From a virus: a stretch of 42,831 nt of DNA. The stretch is from IMG/VR virus record IMGVR_UViG_3300023184_000236, positions 1-42,831 of that record; one strand, given 5' to 3'. Below, in pieces: positions 18,153-27,182 of this stretch; position 1 is the stretch's first letter; each line of letters starts with the position of its first letter. The translations under genes were made by a program, and so were the position numbers. Under the pieces are notes generated by a model that was given only the letters and a program-made list of their open reading frames with translations, had not been told where the DNA came from and did no database searches.

Positions 18153-18855
18153 GTGTGGTTACCAAGTTGTGTTGTTTGATGTATTGTAACACATAGTTGG
18201 CCCAAAAGCAATGGCCTTTGGCATCAAAATGGTAAGAATTTGGGGAGACCCATTCAAAACCGTTGTTTACCAGTACAGAATTGTAACTGAGATCTCGATC
18301 GTACGGGCCAAGATAATTTTTACCAAAATCTTTTTTATCTGGAATATCGCTGAATGTGCTCCAACCATTGTAAAACAAATGTGTTACTTTTCTGTCCGCA
18401 AGTTCAACATGCAAGTCCCAGATTTTTTTGTACCATTCTTGAGTCTTTGCCCAATAGTTGTGATTGTCTATGTATTGCTTGTAGCGTAATTGTAAATCTT
18501 TTGGAACCCAATCAACTCCGCTGGCATTGACTTGATAATAGGTTCCGTTGTGCAACCACTCTTCTCGTTCCCATGTGGTCCATTGTATTACTACTAATGT
18601 ATCAGCAAGATCGATAGCAGTATCTAGCCATTGCTGTGTAGTCCTAAGTATCCGATCATTGCTGGAACCAGATTCTGCGTCACACACCAAGTTGGCATTT
18701 AATTGTTCTGCAAGTTTGGTACACCAACTGGCTGCTAGATTTAAGGGATGCGGACGTCGATCTATTCCTGAACAACCGTCGTCGTTAGCAAAGGCATCTG
18801 GCACAACCGCTTCCGCGGCTGCTGTGTGGCTGCAACCATTGGCGTACAGTATCAT
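18133..18855 (-). CDS. SGNH-hydrolase-like protein
   Basis: 240 aa. NGCSHT (block I Ser), GSSNDRIL (Gly/Asn blocks) and a C-terminal FDAKGHCFWA with Asp...His. Esterase/acetyl-transfer fold seen near sugar-modifying genes. Start couples with the nucleotidyltransferase stop. A second member is at 20604-21296. Confidence 0.68.
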   Translation of the reverse strand: MILYANGCSHTAAAEAVVPDAFANDDGCSGIDRRPHPLNLAASWCTKLAEQLNANLVCDAESGSSNDRILRTTQQWLDTAIDLADTLVVIQWTTWEREEWLHNGTYYQVNASGVDWVPKDLQLRYKQYIDNHNYWAKTQEWYKKIWDLHVELADRKVTHLFYNGWSTFSDIPDKKDFGKNYLGPYDRDLSYNSVLVNNGFEWVSPNSYHFDAKGHCFWANYVLQYIKQHNLVTTHALSTN

Positions 18856-19343
18856 CGCGGACTGGGACCACCTGTGTCATCTGCACCCACTGGTTCCCAG
18901 GATTCCAATTTCTTTTTCAACTCTTCGGCTGTGGCCACACGTTGGCGTAGTTCACTGCTACTGAATGAATGATCACGACCATTAAAGTGCAATTCAATGT
19001 CTCGTTTGTGACAGATTTCACGTCCAGTGAACTCTCGACCTTCGTACTCTACACCCAAGATGCGAACGTCAATGGGCAGGATCAACAACAAGTCTTCCAG
19101 ATCTTTTTCTGTATTGTACACCCAGACTTCGTCCACATACTTGCAGCCAATCAGTTGCAGTTGTCGTTCCACAATGCTCTGCACCGGTCTGTTCTTGTTG
19201 GGTCGATCTAGAGTGGGATCATTTTGTAATGCGCAAATCAAATAATCACATTCTTCTCGGGCTTCGCGCAACATGGCAATGTGGCCAGCATGCAACAAAT
19301 CAAATGTTGAGGCAGTAAAGCCCACACGTCTTCCATCCATCAT
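18852..19343 (-). CDS. Cytidylyltransferase-like nucleotidyltransferase
   Basis: 163 aa. GFTASTFDLLHAGHIAML carries the HxGH motif, and FSSSELRQRV matches the (R/K)TxxxSTT/S-type end motif of TagD/RfaE-type enzymes. Would activate a phospho-sugar or alditol with CTP. AAGGAAATATT-ATG supports the start. Confidence 0.8.
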   Translation of the reverse strand: MMDGRRVGFTASTFDLLHAGHIAMLREAREECDYLICALQNDPTLDRPNKNRPVQSIVERQLQLIGCKYVDEVWVYNTEKDLEDLLLILPIDVRILGVEYEGREFTGREICHKRDIELHFNGRDHSFSSSELRQRVATAEELKKKLESWEPVGADDTGGPSPR

Positions 19344-19352
19344 AATATTTCC

Positions 19353-19751
19353 TTAACTGATCTCACTACGTCCGTCGCCAATGTCTCGGGTATGCACATA
19401 ACCACTCACAGATTTGCGCATGGCTTGTTCTTGTTCCCACGTTTCCATCACCACGTGTCTACACACGTTCTGGAACCAGCGGTCCACAATGTCTGAATCT
19501 GCATCTGTGGGCTTCATCATGTAGCCGGCCTTGACCAATCGTGCAATGAATATTTCATTCCAGTCTAGTTCGAATGCACCTTGATGCAAGTTGTTAGGAT
19601 CAATGTCCATGGTCACAATGGCCACATAAGGTTCGTTGTTCTCTGTGGCAATCTGTTTGGCAGTTTTTTCGGGTGCCTTGGGCACACGAACAACCTTTTC
19701 CTCTCGGACCACAGGTTCTGGCTTTTTCTTGAAGCGGTCAAACCATCCCAT
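19353..19751 (-). CDS. Unknown 132-aa protein
   Basis: MGWFDRFKKKPEPVV basic N-terminus, then IVTMDIDPNNLHQGAFELDWNE. Start is the TAATG junction with QueE. Similar proteins occur in marine T4-like phages without known function. Confidence 0.7.
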   Translation of the reverse strand: MGWFDRFKKKPEPVVREEKVVRVPKAPEKTAKQIATENNEPYVAIVTMDIDPNNLHQGAFELDWNEIFIARLVKAGYMMKPTDADSDIVDRWFQNVCRHVVMETWEQEQAMRKSVSGYVHTRDIGDGRSEIS

Positions 19752-20596
19752 TATTTGCCCCATCCGTTGCCCCAAAGGTCAACGTGTAATCGTGGACTGT
19801 ACCAGTAACCACGTCGTAGTGCTTCATCAGCAACATTGATCCTGTTGCCATCGTACACACTGACCACACCGCCCACAGGCATCACAAACACAGGCCCACC
19901 AAATTCACGCAAGCGATATTCATCCACTGCACGATCCAGTTCGTCAAAGTCTGCAATCTTTTCCACAACAAACTTGAGATATGTAACACCGTATGTTTCA
20001 TAGTCCCATACAACATCAGGCTTGATAGCATCTTCCCACTTCTCTCCTGACACACTTAGTTTGGGACTCACTGAGAAGGTGATCTCACCAAACCAGTTGC
20101 GCAAGTAGTCTCGGAATTCTCTAGTTAGATCTTGAGTACCATTGGTTTCGAATGTAATATGTCGCAGGCCACGTTCGTGCAATACGTCCAACAATTCTGG
20201 ATAAGCACGTTGCCAACCCAACAACGGTTCTCCACCTGTGATCACCAGGTGTACTGGATTACCATTGGGTTGCAGCCAGTTGCCATTGGGCAACAATGCA
20301 GTCATTTTGTCCACAAGTTCTTCCACTGTGTATGTGGGGCTCAGGTGTTTGAAGTCTGGGTGCCATGATGCATAACTGTCACAGCCTGTGTTCACCAGTG
20401 GCAGTTCTTCGAATGTTTTGTACAACTCCACAGTCTTGGCCACTTCATCTGCTTCTGTACTCCGCTCTCCAGGTTTACAACCAAATCCTGAACAGGTAAA
20501 GTTACAACCAAACATGCGCAAAAATATTGAGGGAACGCCAACATAGCGTCCTTCGCCTTGCGCCGAATAAAATAATTCTGATACTTTGAGTTTCAT
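19751..20596 (-). CDS. queE: 7-carboxy-7-deazaguanine synthase (QueE)
   Basis: 281 aa radical SAM enzyme making CDG from 6-carboxytetrahydropterin. Begins LKVSELFYSAQGEGRYVGVPSIF, the QueE signature, then MFG-C-NFT-C-SGFG-C, TGGEPLL and HITFETNGT. The third cluster cysteine is spaced CX3CX4C rather than the usual CX3CX2C. AGGAAACAC-ATG start. With FolE, the QueD-like proteins and DpdA it forms a DNA 7-deazaguanine pathway. Confidence 0.88.
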   Translation of the reverse strand: MKLKVSELFYSAQGEGRYVGVPSIFLRMFGCNFTCSGFGCKPGERSTEADEVAKTVELYKTFEELPLVNTGCDSYASWHPDFKHLSPTYTVEELVDKMTALLPNGNWLQPNGNPVHLVITGGEPLLGWQRAYPELLDVLHERGLRHITFETNGTQDLTREFRDYLRNWFGEITFSVSPKLSVSGEKWEDAIKPDVVWDYETYGVTYLKFVVEKIADFDELDRAVDEYRLREFGGPVFVMPVGGVVSVYDGNRINVADEALRRGYWYSPRLHVDLWGNGWGK

Positions 20597-20603
20597 GTGT
20601 TTC

Positions 20604-21296
20604 CTATAGTCTTGTTACTGTGCTCATGCCTGTGCGGGTCTTTTGTAAATTAGCAGTCTCTTGTGCTATTTTAACACGAGTTTCTGTTTTTGTCACCCAA
20701 CCTGGTAATACTGCATCCAAATAGGCCAAATGCTCTGCAGGGGTAGGATGCGGATCATCACTGTGTTTCCATCCTGTGGGATACAGCACTGTTTGATAAC
20801 TGGGCATGATGTTATTTAGAACAGTGCTGTACAAATCAAAAATATCTTGATCGCCAGACGAATAATCAAACTGTCTGGGATTCATCACATCACACATGGC
20901 CAAATGTTTTGTACAAACTCCTGTGCGATTGTTCAATAAATCGACGGTGGCTTTGATCAAGGCGATGTCACGTATCAAACATCCTCGTTCTGTGATAGCA
21001 TCACGAACGTAGCCTGGATCATATATTGGACAAGTGGTTATATTGCCCAAGGTCTGCCAGCGATCAGTGTAGCGATCTTCTCGCATGACATTGGTCCAAC
21101 AAACTATCACAGTATCATCAGCACCAAATCTATGCCGTTGATCTGCTTCCATCACTGAGTTAAAAATGTAGTGATTACCAGCACCTGATTGCCCCCAGTT
21201 TTCAAAATAGTCAAACTCTGGAGCAACACAATCCGCCCAGGTGCTCCAACGATAGTTGGTAAAACTGCACCCAAACGCAAACAGCCTAGACATCAC
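20604..21296 (-). CDS. Second SGNH-hydrolase-like protein
   Basis: 230 aa. FAFGCSFTNY block I, GQSGAGNHYIFN, and DPHPTPAEHLAY near the C-terminus as Asp-x-x-His. Distant relative of 18133-18855. ATG overlaps the radical SAM stop (TGATG). Confidence 0.65.
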   Translation of the reverse strand: MMSRLFAFGCSFTNYRWSTWADCVAPEFDYFENWGQSGAGNHYIFNSVMEADQRHRFGADDTVIVCWTNVMREDRYTDRWQTLGNITTCPIYDPGYVRDAITERGCLIRDIALIKATVDLLNNRTGVCTKHLAMCDVMNPRQFDYSSGDQDIFDLYSTVLNNIMPSYQTVLYPTGWKHSDDPHPTPAEHLAYLDAVLPGWVTKTETRVKIAQETANLQKTRTGMSTVTRL

Positions 21297-23299
21297 ACCA
21301 CCGGTTGTTTTTTCTTCACTGAGAAACTGCCTTGTGCTTTGGCAGCACCTGCGCCACGACGTGCTACTTTGGCGTTTTCTACACCAACAAGATCCACAGT
21401 GGCTTTGCCAAAGTTTCTGCGTCTTGCAAAGTAAAACAATTCCAAGAAACGATTCAAGCTCATGGTTTTGTCTTCGGGAAAATCCAAGCGATACTGTGTT
21501 ACAGTTTTTTCTAGTGGACGGTTAAAACTCAAGTAATCCCAAAGATTATAATCCAACTCCAACATCATGGGATAGTTGTTTCTATCATTGTACTTGATGT
21601 AGTAATTTCTTTGCAGTTTCATTAGGCTGATCAACAAGTCTTCAGGCAAGTTGTAACGTTGCAAAAACTTTTCCAGCACATCATACAATTCATCCACACG
21701 GTCTTCTTGGTGCATGTTCATTGAAGTTCTATGGATGATATTCCAGCCATGTATTTCCACACCAATCTTGGGATGATTGATTTTGCCAGTGGTCATCCAG
21801 TTTAAAAAGTATTGTCTGGCTTCTTGCTCTTCTTTCTTCAACCACTCATTGGTCATTGCGTAAGCAAACAAATCTTCGTAGTAATCATTATAACTGATGC
21901 CCAGATGCTTGTTGATAAATCTGGCTGCTATTGTGGCAAATCCATTGATGTGGAACGTGGTCTGAAACCATGAAAAGATCTGCGCATCCAACATCACAGG
22001 AGTGGGCATGTCCTTGGTGCCTGTGATAACGTCAATGCTTTCTTCAATGTGTTCCACACTGTAACTGCCAGCAAAGTAGTCTGTAACAGGTTGGCTAGTG
22101 ATCTTGAACAGTTTTTTCTGCAACAGATTCATTTCAGCGTTTTCCAACAACTGCGCCTGGAACACAGTGATGCCGGTGTGCTGATTCAAGTCATACAAGT
22201 GATAGAAGTTCTTTTTCCAAGATTCCAAGGTCTCGCCAGGCAAGCCCAAGATCAGTTCTGTGTATGCAGGAATGTTGCGTTGATCGCACAGTTCAAACAC
22301 TTCATTGAGTTTGTTCATTTCCATGTTCTTGCGGCGAATGTTTTCCAGTACGTCATGGTCCAAGCTCTGTACACTGAGTGTGAGTCCTTGATTGAAGCCA
22401 CGTGCATCCAACAGTTTCTTAACAATGTCGATGACTTCTTTCTTTTGATTCTTGGCCCAGGCCACTGAGAATGTTCGGGGTGAACCATAGCGTTCCTGCA
22501 TCTCAATGATCTTGTCAGCAATCATACCATCACGTTCAGGGTACATTCCAAAGTTGGCATCAGTGATTGAAATCCAGTCAAAGTTGCGTTTGGCCATCCA
22601 TTCCAATTCATCAAACACACGTTGCAGTTCAAACTTCTTGACCTTGTTGTATGTGAGACTGCCCCAGTCACAGAATGTACAAGCATAAGGACAACCACGA
22701 TTGGTTTCTAATGTACCTTGCCATGTGATCTCAGGGTGCTCTGCAATCATCCGGTCAAAGATGCCTGACAGGTATGGGCTGGGCACTTGTTCCAGACTTT
22801 CAATACGCTCTGCATCAGGAGTCTTTACAGCTTCACCATTTCTATTGATCAACAACCCAGGAATTGATTCCCAGTCTTTGAGTTCAAAATGTTCAAGTAT
22901 GCGTTTGAAAGTGATTTCACCTTCGTAACAAATCACAAGATCCATAAACGGTTCTTTGCGGAACAGCTCAGGATCAGTGATTGCAGGTTCTGGCCCACCA
23001 AATATGGTCAGTGCATTGGGGTTGATCTCTTTGACTCGTCTAGCAACTTCGTAGTTGTAGCGATGGTTCCACACATAGGTACTGAAAGTCACTATGTCAT
23101 TACGGGCCAGTCGCTGGGATACTTCTTCTAGTGCTTCTCGTTGCCAGATCCAATCAGTGGCTTCAAATCGTTCACAAATTTTTTCATCAGCATAACTGTA
23201 ACTCCATACCACACCTGCTGAATACGGCAAGTAATAGGCGTTGAATTCTTTAGGCCCTTGTTGAAAGTTGGGCTGGACAAAGGCAATTTTATAAGTCAT
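21293..23299 (-). CDS. B12-binding-type radical SAM protein
   Basis: 668 aa. N-terminal Rossmann domain with TIFGGPEPAI, then C-PYA-C-TF-C at about 205-212, TDANFGM and ELILGLPGETL. It is distinct from the 10176-12143 protein though of the same architecture. Substrate unknown; it sits between QueE-linked genes and a glycosyltransferase. Start ATG is 4 nt after TTAAATA with no Shine-Dalgarno. Confidence 0.82.
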   Translation of the reverse strand: MTYKIAFVQPNFQQGPKEFNAYYLPYSAGVVWSYSYADEKICERFEATDWIWQREALEEVSQRLARNDIVTFSTYVWNHRYNYEVARRVKEINPNALTIFGGPEPAITDPELFRKEPFMDLVICYEGEITFKRILEHFELKDWESIPGLLINRNGEAVKTPDAERIESLEQVPSPYLSGIFDRMIAEHPEITWQGTLETNRGCPYACTFCDWGSLTYNKVKKFELQRVFDELEWMAKRNFDWISITDANFGMYPERDGMIADKIIEMQERYGSPRTFSVAWAKNQKKEVIDIVKKLLDARGFNQGLTLSVQSLDHDVLENIRRKNMEMNKLNEVFELCDQRNIPAYTELILGLPGETLESWKKNFYHLYDLNQHTGITVFQAQLLENAEMNLLQKKLFKITSQPVTDYFAGSYSVEHIEESIDVITGTKDMPTPVMLDAQIFSWFQTTFHINGFATIAARFINKHLGISYNDYYEDLFAYAMTNEWLKKEEQEARQYFLNWMTTGKINHPKIGVEIHGWNIIHRTSMNMHQEDRVDELYDVLEKFLQRYNLPEDLLISLMKLQRNYYIKYNDRNNYPMMLELDYNLWDYLSFNRPLEKTVTQYRLDFPEDKTMSLNRFLELFYFARRRNFGKATVDLVGVENAKVARRGAGAAKAQGSFSVKKKQPVV

Positions 23300-23303
23300 C
23301 TAG

Positions 23304-23310
23304 TATTTAA
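23304..23310 (-). promoter_or_regulatory. Late-type element TTAAATA before the 21293-23299 gene
   Basis: TTAAATA-CTAG-ATG, another start without Shine-Dalgarno directly after a late-like element. Confidence 0.35.
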
Positions 23311-24144
23311 TCACTTGGTAAAGTGTGCATGAGGATTGTCAAACTGTACCATTTGTTTGTTTACATCATTTTTGGCCAACTTCTCCCACGGGTCTTGTGT
23401 GCCTTTAAAAATGTTTTCAAAAAACTCAATACTGATTCCATTGTTTCGCATGTATGTGGCTAGTTTAGCACAATCTCTATGACGCAATTCAATCTGTGTT
23501 CGACTGTGAAAATCTGCTTCGTCAAACGGGCGACCCTCCAGTGATGCACGTTCTTTAAAGGTAGTATCGTTGTTGTTGCCTGTAATGTCAGCACGGTCAT
23601 GCAACACCCACACAGGTATGCGTTCCCAGATGTCCAACATGTATGCTTGCTGGCTCAGCCATCCATCTTGTACACTATGTGGACTGATGTAGCCCAACAA
23701 TTCATACCACTTGCGAGGTAAAATAGGGAAGATACTGTAAGGGTGATCCAAATGTGTATGAAACGCCAGCAGTTTAAACTCGCCTTCGTGCCGCATGATT
23801 TCTGTGTCCCACCCTTGTGTTTGCATCACAGCGTCATCGTTCCAAATCATCAACCAGCGAGCATCAGTGTGTTCAGCCAGTTTGTTGTTGTAGATGTGTA
23901 ACCTATGATAACCTTGGCGCCCAAACTGCATGGCAGTGTAGTTGAGTTCCTGTTCATCTAGCCATGGTTGTAGTTCGTTCTTGAAATATTCAGTACCTGC
24001 TGAGTCGTCATTGTCAAATGCAAACATCAACTGTAGTCGTTCAGGATGATCAGCCAGTTCAATTAAACTGCGAACACTGCGGCCCAGGCTGTCAGTACGG
24101 CCTCGTGTGGCCAACAACATTGCAATATCGTACTCAGGTGTCAT
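23311..24144 (-). CDS. Family-2-like (GT-A) glycosyltransferase
   Basis: 277 aa. MLLATRGRTDSLGRSV opening, FAFDNDD, and MIWNDDAVMQTQGWD giving the DxD-type site. Probably transfers a sugar to phage DNA or a surface glycan. Start overlaps the QueD-like stop by 4 nt. Confidence 0.7.
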   Translation of the reverse strand: MTPEYDIAMLLATRGRTDSLGRSVRSLIELADHPERLQLMFAFDNDDSAGTEYFKNELQPWLDEQELNYTAMQFGRQGYHRLHIYNNKLAEHTDARWLMIWNDDAVMQTQGWDTEIMRHEGEFKLLAFHTHLDHPYSIFPILPRKWYELLGYISPHSVQDGWLSQQAYMLDIWERIPVWVLHDRADITGNNNDTTFKERASLEGRPFDEADFHSRTQIELRHRDCAKLATYMRNNGISIEFFENIFKGTQDPWEKLAKNDVNKQMVQFDNPHAHFTK

Positions 24145-24638
24145 GCAAATAAATCCTCATTCCATTCTCTATGGCCTTCACGGAAAGCCATGTTGCTTTG
24201 TGTTTCACGAACTTCTACTCGGTAACACCACAAGCGATCAGCTTCGCCTGGACCCCAGTAGTCGGGTATGTACACACCGTTGACATATTTGTACAGCATG
24301 TCTGCTAGTCCTTCACAACCCACTCTGGGCAGTATGGTCAATTTGGCCAGTTTCTTTTCCTGCAACAACAAGAATGTTTCAAATTCTGGATCATCTTGAG
24401 ACACCAACAATGTGTGATCAAATTGATCTTCCAACACTGACTTGAGTTCTTTGAGACCGCCATAGTCGGCAGCCCAGTTGCGTACATCCAAAGTGTCTGT
24501 GCCAAAGTAGAACTTCATTGAAAAACTGTAACCATGTATCAAGTTACAGTGGCTGTCAGCTCGCCACTGACGATATGCACATGGAAATGCATCGTGATAT
24601 TCTTTGGTACTGGTATATTTGTAAGTTACGGGTGTCAT
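24141..24638 (-). CDS. queD: QueD-like (PTPS-family) protein, degenerate zinc site
   Basis: 165 aa with the T-fold layout: CNLIHGY (catalytic Cys kept, second His of HGH changed to Tyr), CAYR where AHR is normal, FDHTLL (Asp/His), GCEGLAD (Glu) and VRET near the end. Expected reaction is dihydroneopterin triphosphate to 6-carboxytetrahydropterin, but the zinc ligands are lost, so function may have changed. AGGAG start. Confidence 0.7.
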   Translation of the reverse strand: MTPVTYKYTSTKEYHDAFPCAYRQWRADSHCNLIHGYSFSMKFYFGTDTLDVRNWAADYGGLKELKSVLEDQFDHTLLVSQDDPEFETFLLLQEKKLAKLTILPRVGCEGLADMLYKYVNGVYIPDYWGPGEADRLWCYRVEVRETQSNMAFREGHREWNEDLFA

Positions 24639-24656
24639 GCTTTTTCTCCTATGTTA

Positions 24657-24665
24657 ATTTTAGCA
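24657..24665 (-). promoter_or_regulatory. Extended -10 promoter TGC-TAAAAT
   Basis: In the 82-nt gap before the QueD-like gene; no good -35. A TAAGTA element lies at the other end of the gap, at the HIT stop codon. Confidence 0.45.
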
Positions 24666-24720
24666 TAGGCAGCAGAATTTGTATAGCGGGATGATGCTCA
24701 AAGGCCGCTGAAAGAAATAC

Positions 24721-25122
24721 TTATGCCGGATCTTGATAGCCGGCTGCTTTGTAGTTGGCTTGGCCAAATATAACTCCACGCACACCGCCCACAGGATCAG
24801 CACAGTCGCCATGTCGTCTGGGAATGAGATGCACATGTGGATACATCACAGTTTGCCCAGCGGCTGTGCCCATGTTGATGCCTATGTTGAATGCATCACA
24901 TTCACCAGCATCAACCATTCGACGACCTTCACGCATGGCAGTTTCAAAACAGTCATAGATTACAGCATCTGTGTTGTACTGTGGCACAAACAACAAATGA
25001 CCACGGGCAACAGGGAATCGATCTTCAAACACAGCAACATGGAAGTCTGTGAGTCGTTCAACCACCCGGTCCCATGGTGCTACACCTGCTACCTGCGCTT
25101 CTGTTAATGTTTCATACTTCAT
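24721..25122 (-). CDS. HIT-family nucleotide hydrolase/transferase
   Basis: 133 aa. INMGTAAGQTVMYPHVHLIPRRHGD contains the HxH core of the histidine-triad motif; the first His position is Tyr. ATG 25122 preferred over the GTG at 25146 inside the amidinotransferase frame. Could hydrolyse adenylated intermediates. Confidence 0.78.
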   Translation of the reverse strand: MKYETLTEAQVAGVAPWDRVVERLTDFHVAVFEDRFPVARGHLLFVPQYNTDAVIYDCFETAMREGRRMVDAGECDAFNIGINMGTAAGQTVMYPHVHLIPRRHGDCADPVGGVRGVIFGQANYKAAGYQDPA

Positions 25123-26155
25123 TAATAATCTTTCTTTTTTCGCCACGACGTCGAATATCTAATGTCACACAATGTGTGCCTGCGGCCCAAAAACTTCTGT
25201 GTCGCATTGGTGACATATGACATTTTACATTTATTGTGTTCATAAATTCAAATAGTTCGGGCATGTGTTTATCAAAAATAATATTTTCGGAATCAACTAC
25301 CAACACATTAGAATTGAATGCTACCACTTGAGAATATCCTTTGCTGGGATCAAGCAGGCAATCTAATGGTGTAACAGAATCAACAGTTTCGTTAGGTAGA
25401 TACTGATGTATCTCATGTATAGTTTTGTTACGTAAACATTCTGGAACAAACTCACGATTAACGCAGATTACCGTGTCGTCATTGATCATAAAAAACCCAT
25501 GATCAATATGACCCCAGTTATGCATGGCGGTGTTGGTGTTTTCTATCACAGTGTTTGCGGGCAAATTTCTACGCATCCACTCTAATCCTGCCTGACTACC
25601 TGGACCTGTAGTATTGGTAATCAATCTATCGCCACACTTGAACATTGTGGCAGTGTGCCACAGTAGTTGGTTGTGATACAGATGATTATAAATCAGCGAC
25701 CCTTGATTGCCCCAGTTTTTTTCTGGTGGCAAGTTTCTGAGATTGGGCGGTGGCTGACTAATCCAATTATGCCCTTGATCAAACAATTTTCGAAAAATAT
25801 TATAATAACTAAGACTGTCAAAATATCTATCTGTCATACTAGTATACGTTTGGTATACTGTATCACCGTATACTAGATATTGATCTCTTGGCACTATTGG
25901 GCTTGTGGGGCATTGTGCTGAAAATGTTGATACATCTATACTGTGTTGATAAGAGTGTACTTGTGGACGGTGTACCTGCACATTCAATTGTTGCAGTAAG
26001 ACTGCCAGCGCATCGAGATCTTGTTTAGTCTCGGCCAGTATGATGTTGAATGAATCTTGCAGTTCGGATTCAACAAACCAATTAAGAGTCCCAGGAGCAT
26101 AGCAGTCGCCTACTATGATTTCTTCTAGTGGATCCCAATCAGTCCATACACTCAT
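25112..26155 (-). CDS. AGAT-like amidinotransferase
   Basis: 347 aa. GTHCVTLDIRRRG at the C-terminus matches the catalytic Cys motif of arginine:glycine amidinotransferases, and MHNWGHIDHGFF supplies the catalytic His/Asp. Would move an amidino group from arginine to an amine, making a guanidine. Starts in an ATGA overlap at 26155. In a pathway with deazaguanine genes the acceptor could be a modified base or an aminosugar; this is inference. Confidence 0.78.
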   Translation of the reverse strand: MSVWTDWDPLEEIIVGDCYAPGTLNWFVESELQDSFNIILAETKQDLDALAVLLQQLNVQVHRPQVHSYQHSIDVSTFSAQCPTSPIVPRDQYLVYGDTVYQTYTSMTDRYFDSLSYYNIFRKLFDQGHNWISQPPPNLRNLPPEKNWGNQGSLIYNHLYHNQLLWHTATMFKCGDRLITNTTGPGSQAGLEWMRRNLPANTVIENTNTAMHNWGHIDHGFFMINDDTVICVNREFVPECLRNKTIHEIHQYLPNETVDSVTPLDCLLDPSKGYSQVVAFNSNVLVVDSENIIFDKHMPELFEFMNTINVKCHMSPMRHRSFWAAGTHCVTLDIRRRGEKRKIINEV

Positions 26156-26850
26156 TTGTTTGGGTCTTCGGCCAGTCCGCGCCACTGTTCAATACTAGCG
26201 TCACTCCATTTTTTACCATCCCATTCAGCATAGGTAGGAAACGGCCAGTGTGGATTTTTGCTGTCATTGACTTGATAACGTCCTTCACGCACAGGATTCA
26301 CGTCCGAAGGGAACCAGTTGGTCAATGTTGGTTCTTCTTCGGCCGCCATGAGTTCTTCAAACTCACGTTTTAGTTCTTCCAAGCCGGCTTCTAATTCTTC
26401 TTGTGATATGGCATCTTCTTCAGGCTTAATATTGCCATCAGCATCCAACACTGAGAATTCTTCGCCGGTGTCCTTGTTCACCAACTTCAGTGGACCTTGG
26501 AACCAGTATTCAGTGTCGTCGTTGCTCCAACCCAGGGCTTCCATGCCTTCGTACCACTCGTTGTCCCAGGCTTCTTCAATCTTGGTGCGTTCTTCTTCAC
26601 TCATGCTGTCAGGAAACTCCCAGTCGGCCCAGCAACCATCATCCAAGCTGTCCAGTTCCCAGTCGTAGTCGGCTAGTTCGTAGCCGTCGCCTTCGTTGCG
26701 CAGATCAATGTCTGGACGCTCGTCGCTTTCGCAGTAAAAGGTGCCCCAGCGATAACCTTCAATGCGTTTGATAGTGACGCCATCTTTGTACCACAGTTGT
26801 ACTTCGATTGCGTTCTTTTTGTATTCGGTTGATAGTTCCCAGACAGCCAT
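26152..26850 (-). CDS. Unknown highly acidic 232-aa protein
   Basis: Very rich in Glu/Asp/Trp (for example ELEAGLEELKREFEELM, a short coiled coil at about 150-167). AAGGAACTGTC-ATG start. Could mimic DNA or bind basic proteins; no family recognised. Confidence 0.7.
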   Translation of the reverse strand: MAVWELSTEYKKNAIEVQLWYKDGVTIKRIEGYRWGTFYCESDERPDIDLRNEGDGYELADYDWELDSLDDGCWADWEFPDSMSEEERTKIEEAWDNEWYEGMEALGWSNDDTEYWFQGPLKLVNKDTGEEFSVLDADGNIKPEEDAISQEELEAGLEELKREFEELMAAEEEPTLTNWFPSDVNPVREGRYQVNDSKNPHWPFPTYAEWDGKKWSDASIEQWRGLAEDPNK

Positions 26851-26859
26851 GACAGTTCC

Positions 26860-27054
26860 TTAAGAGTCAAGTTCCATTGAATTCCACTCTTTGACCACGT
26901 CCAGCATTTCTGCTTCTGTAGCACAAAGAACTTTGGCGGTTTTCCAATCGTTTTCTTTGTCTCGTCCACCCACTTCAACCATGAAGCCGTTGTCATAACG
27001 GTTGATGTTGATTGATTCGTTTACTTTGTCCAATTTAGTTAATTTCTTTGCCAT
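26860..27054 (-). CDS. Unknown 64-aa protein
   Basis: MAKKLTKLDK then GFMVEVGGRDK and TEAEMLDVVKEWN: a beta-hairpin plus helix pattern frequent in small phage proteins. AAGGAG start. Confidence 0.68.
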   Translation of the reverse strand: MAKKLTKLDKVNESININRYDNGFMVEVGGRDKENDWKTAKVLCATEAEMLDVVKEWNSMELDS

Positions 27055-27065
27055 GCTCTTTCTCC

Positions 27066-27182
27066 TTAAGTTAATTCTACCACTCTATATTGGCTAGCAG
27101 GATAGTGTTCCTGCAACCACTCCAAAAGCCCTGGTTCCCAAGGCAATCGAATCTCGCCTGTGATGTTTGTGATTATGGTCAT
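27066..27182 (-). CDS. Unknown 38-aa protein
   Basis: MTIITNITGEIRLPW... to ...RVVELT. Its ATG overlaps the FolE stop (ATGA) and its stop is just before the AAGGAG of the next gene, so it fits the operon. Likely real though small. Confidence 0.5.
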   Translation of the reverse strand: MTIITNITGEIRLPWEPGLLEWLQEHYPASQYRVVELT

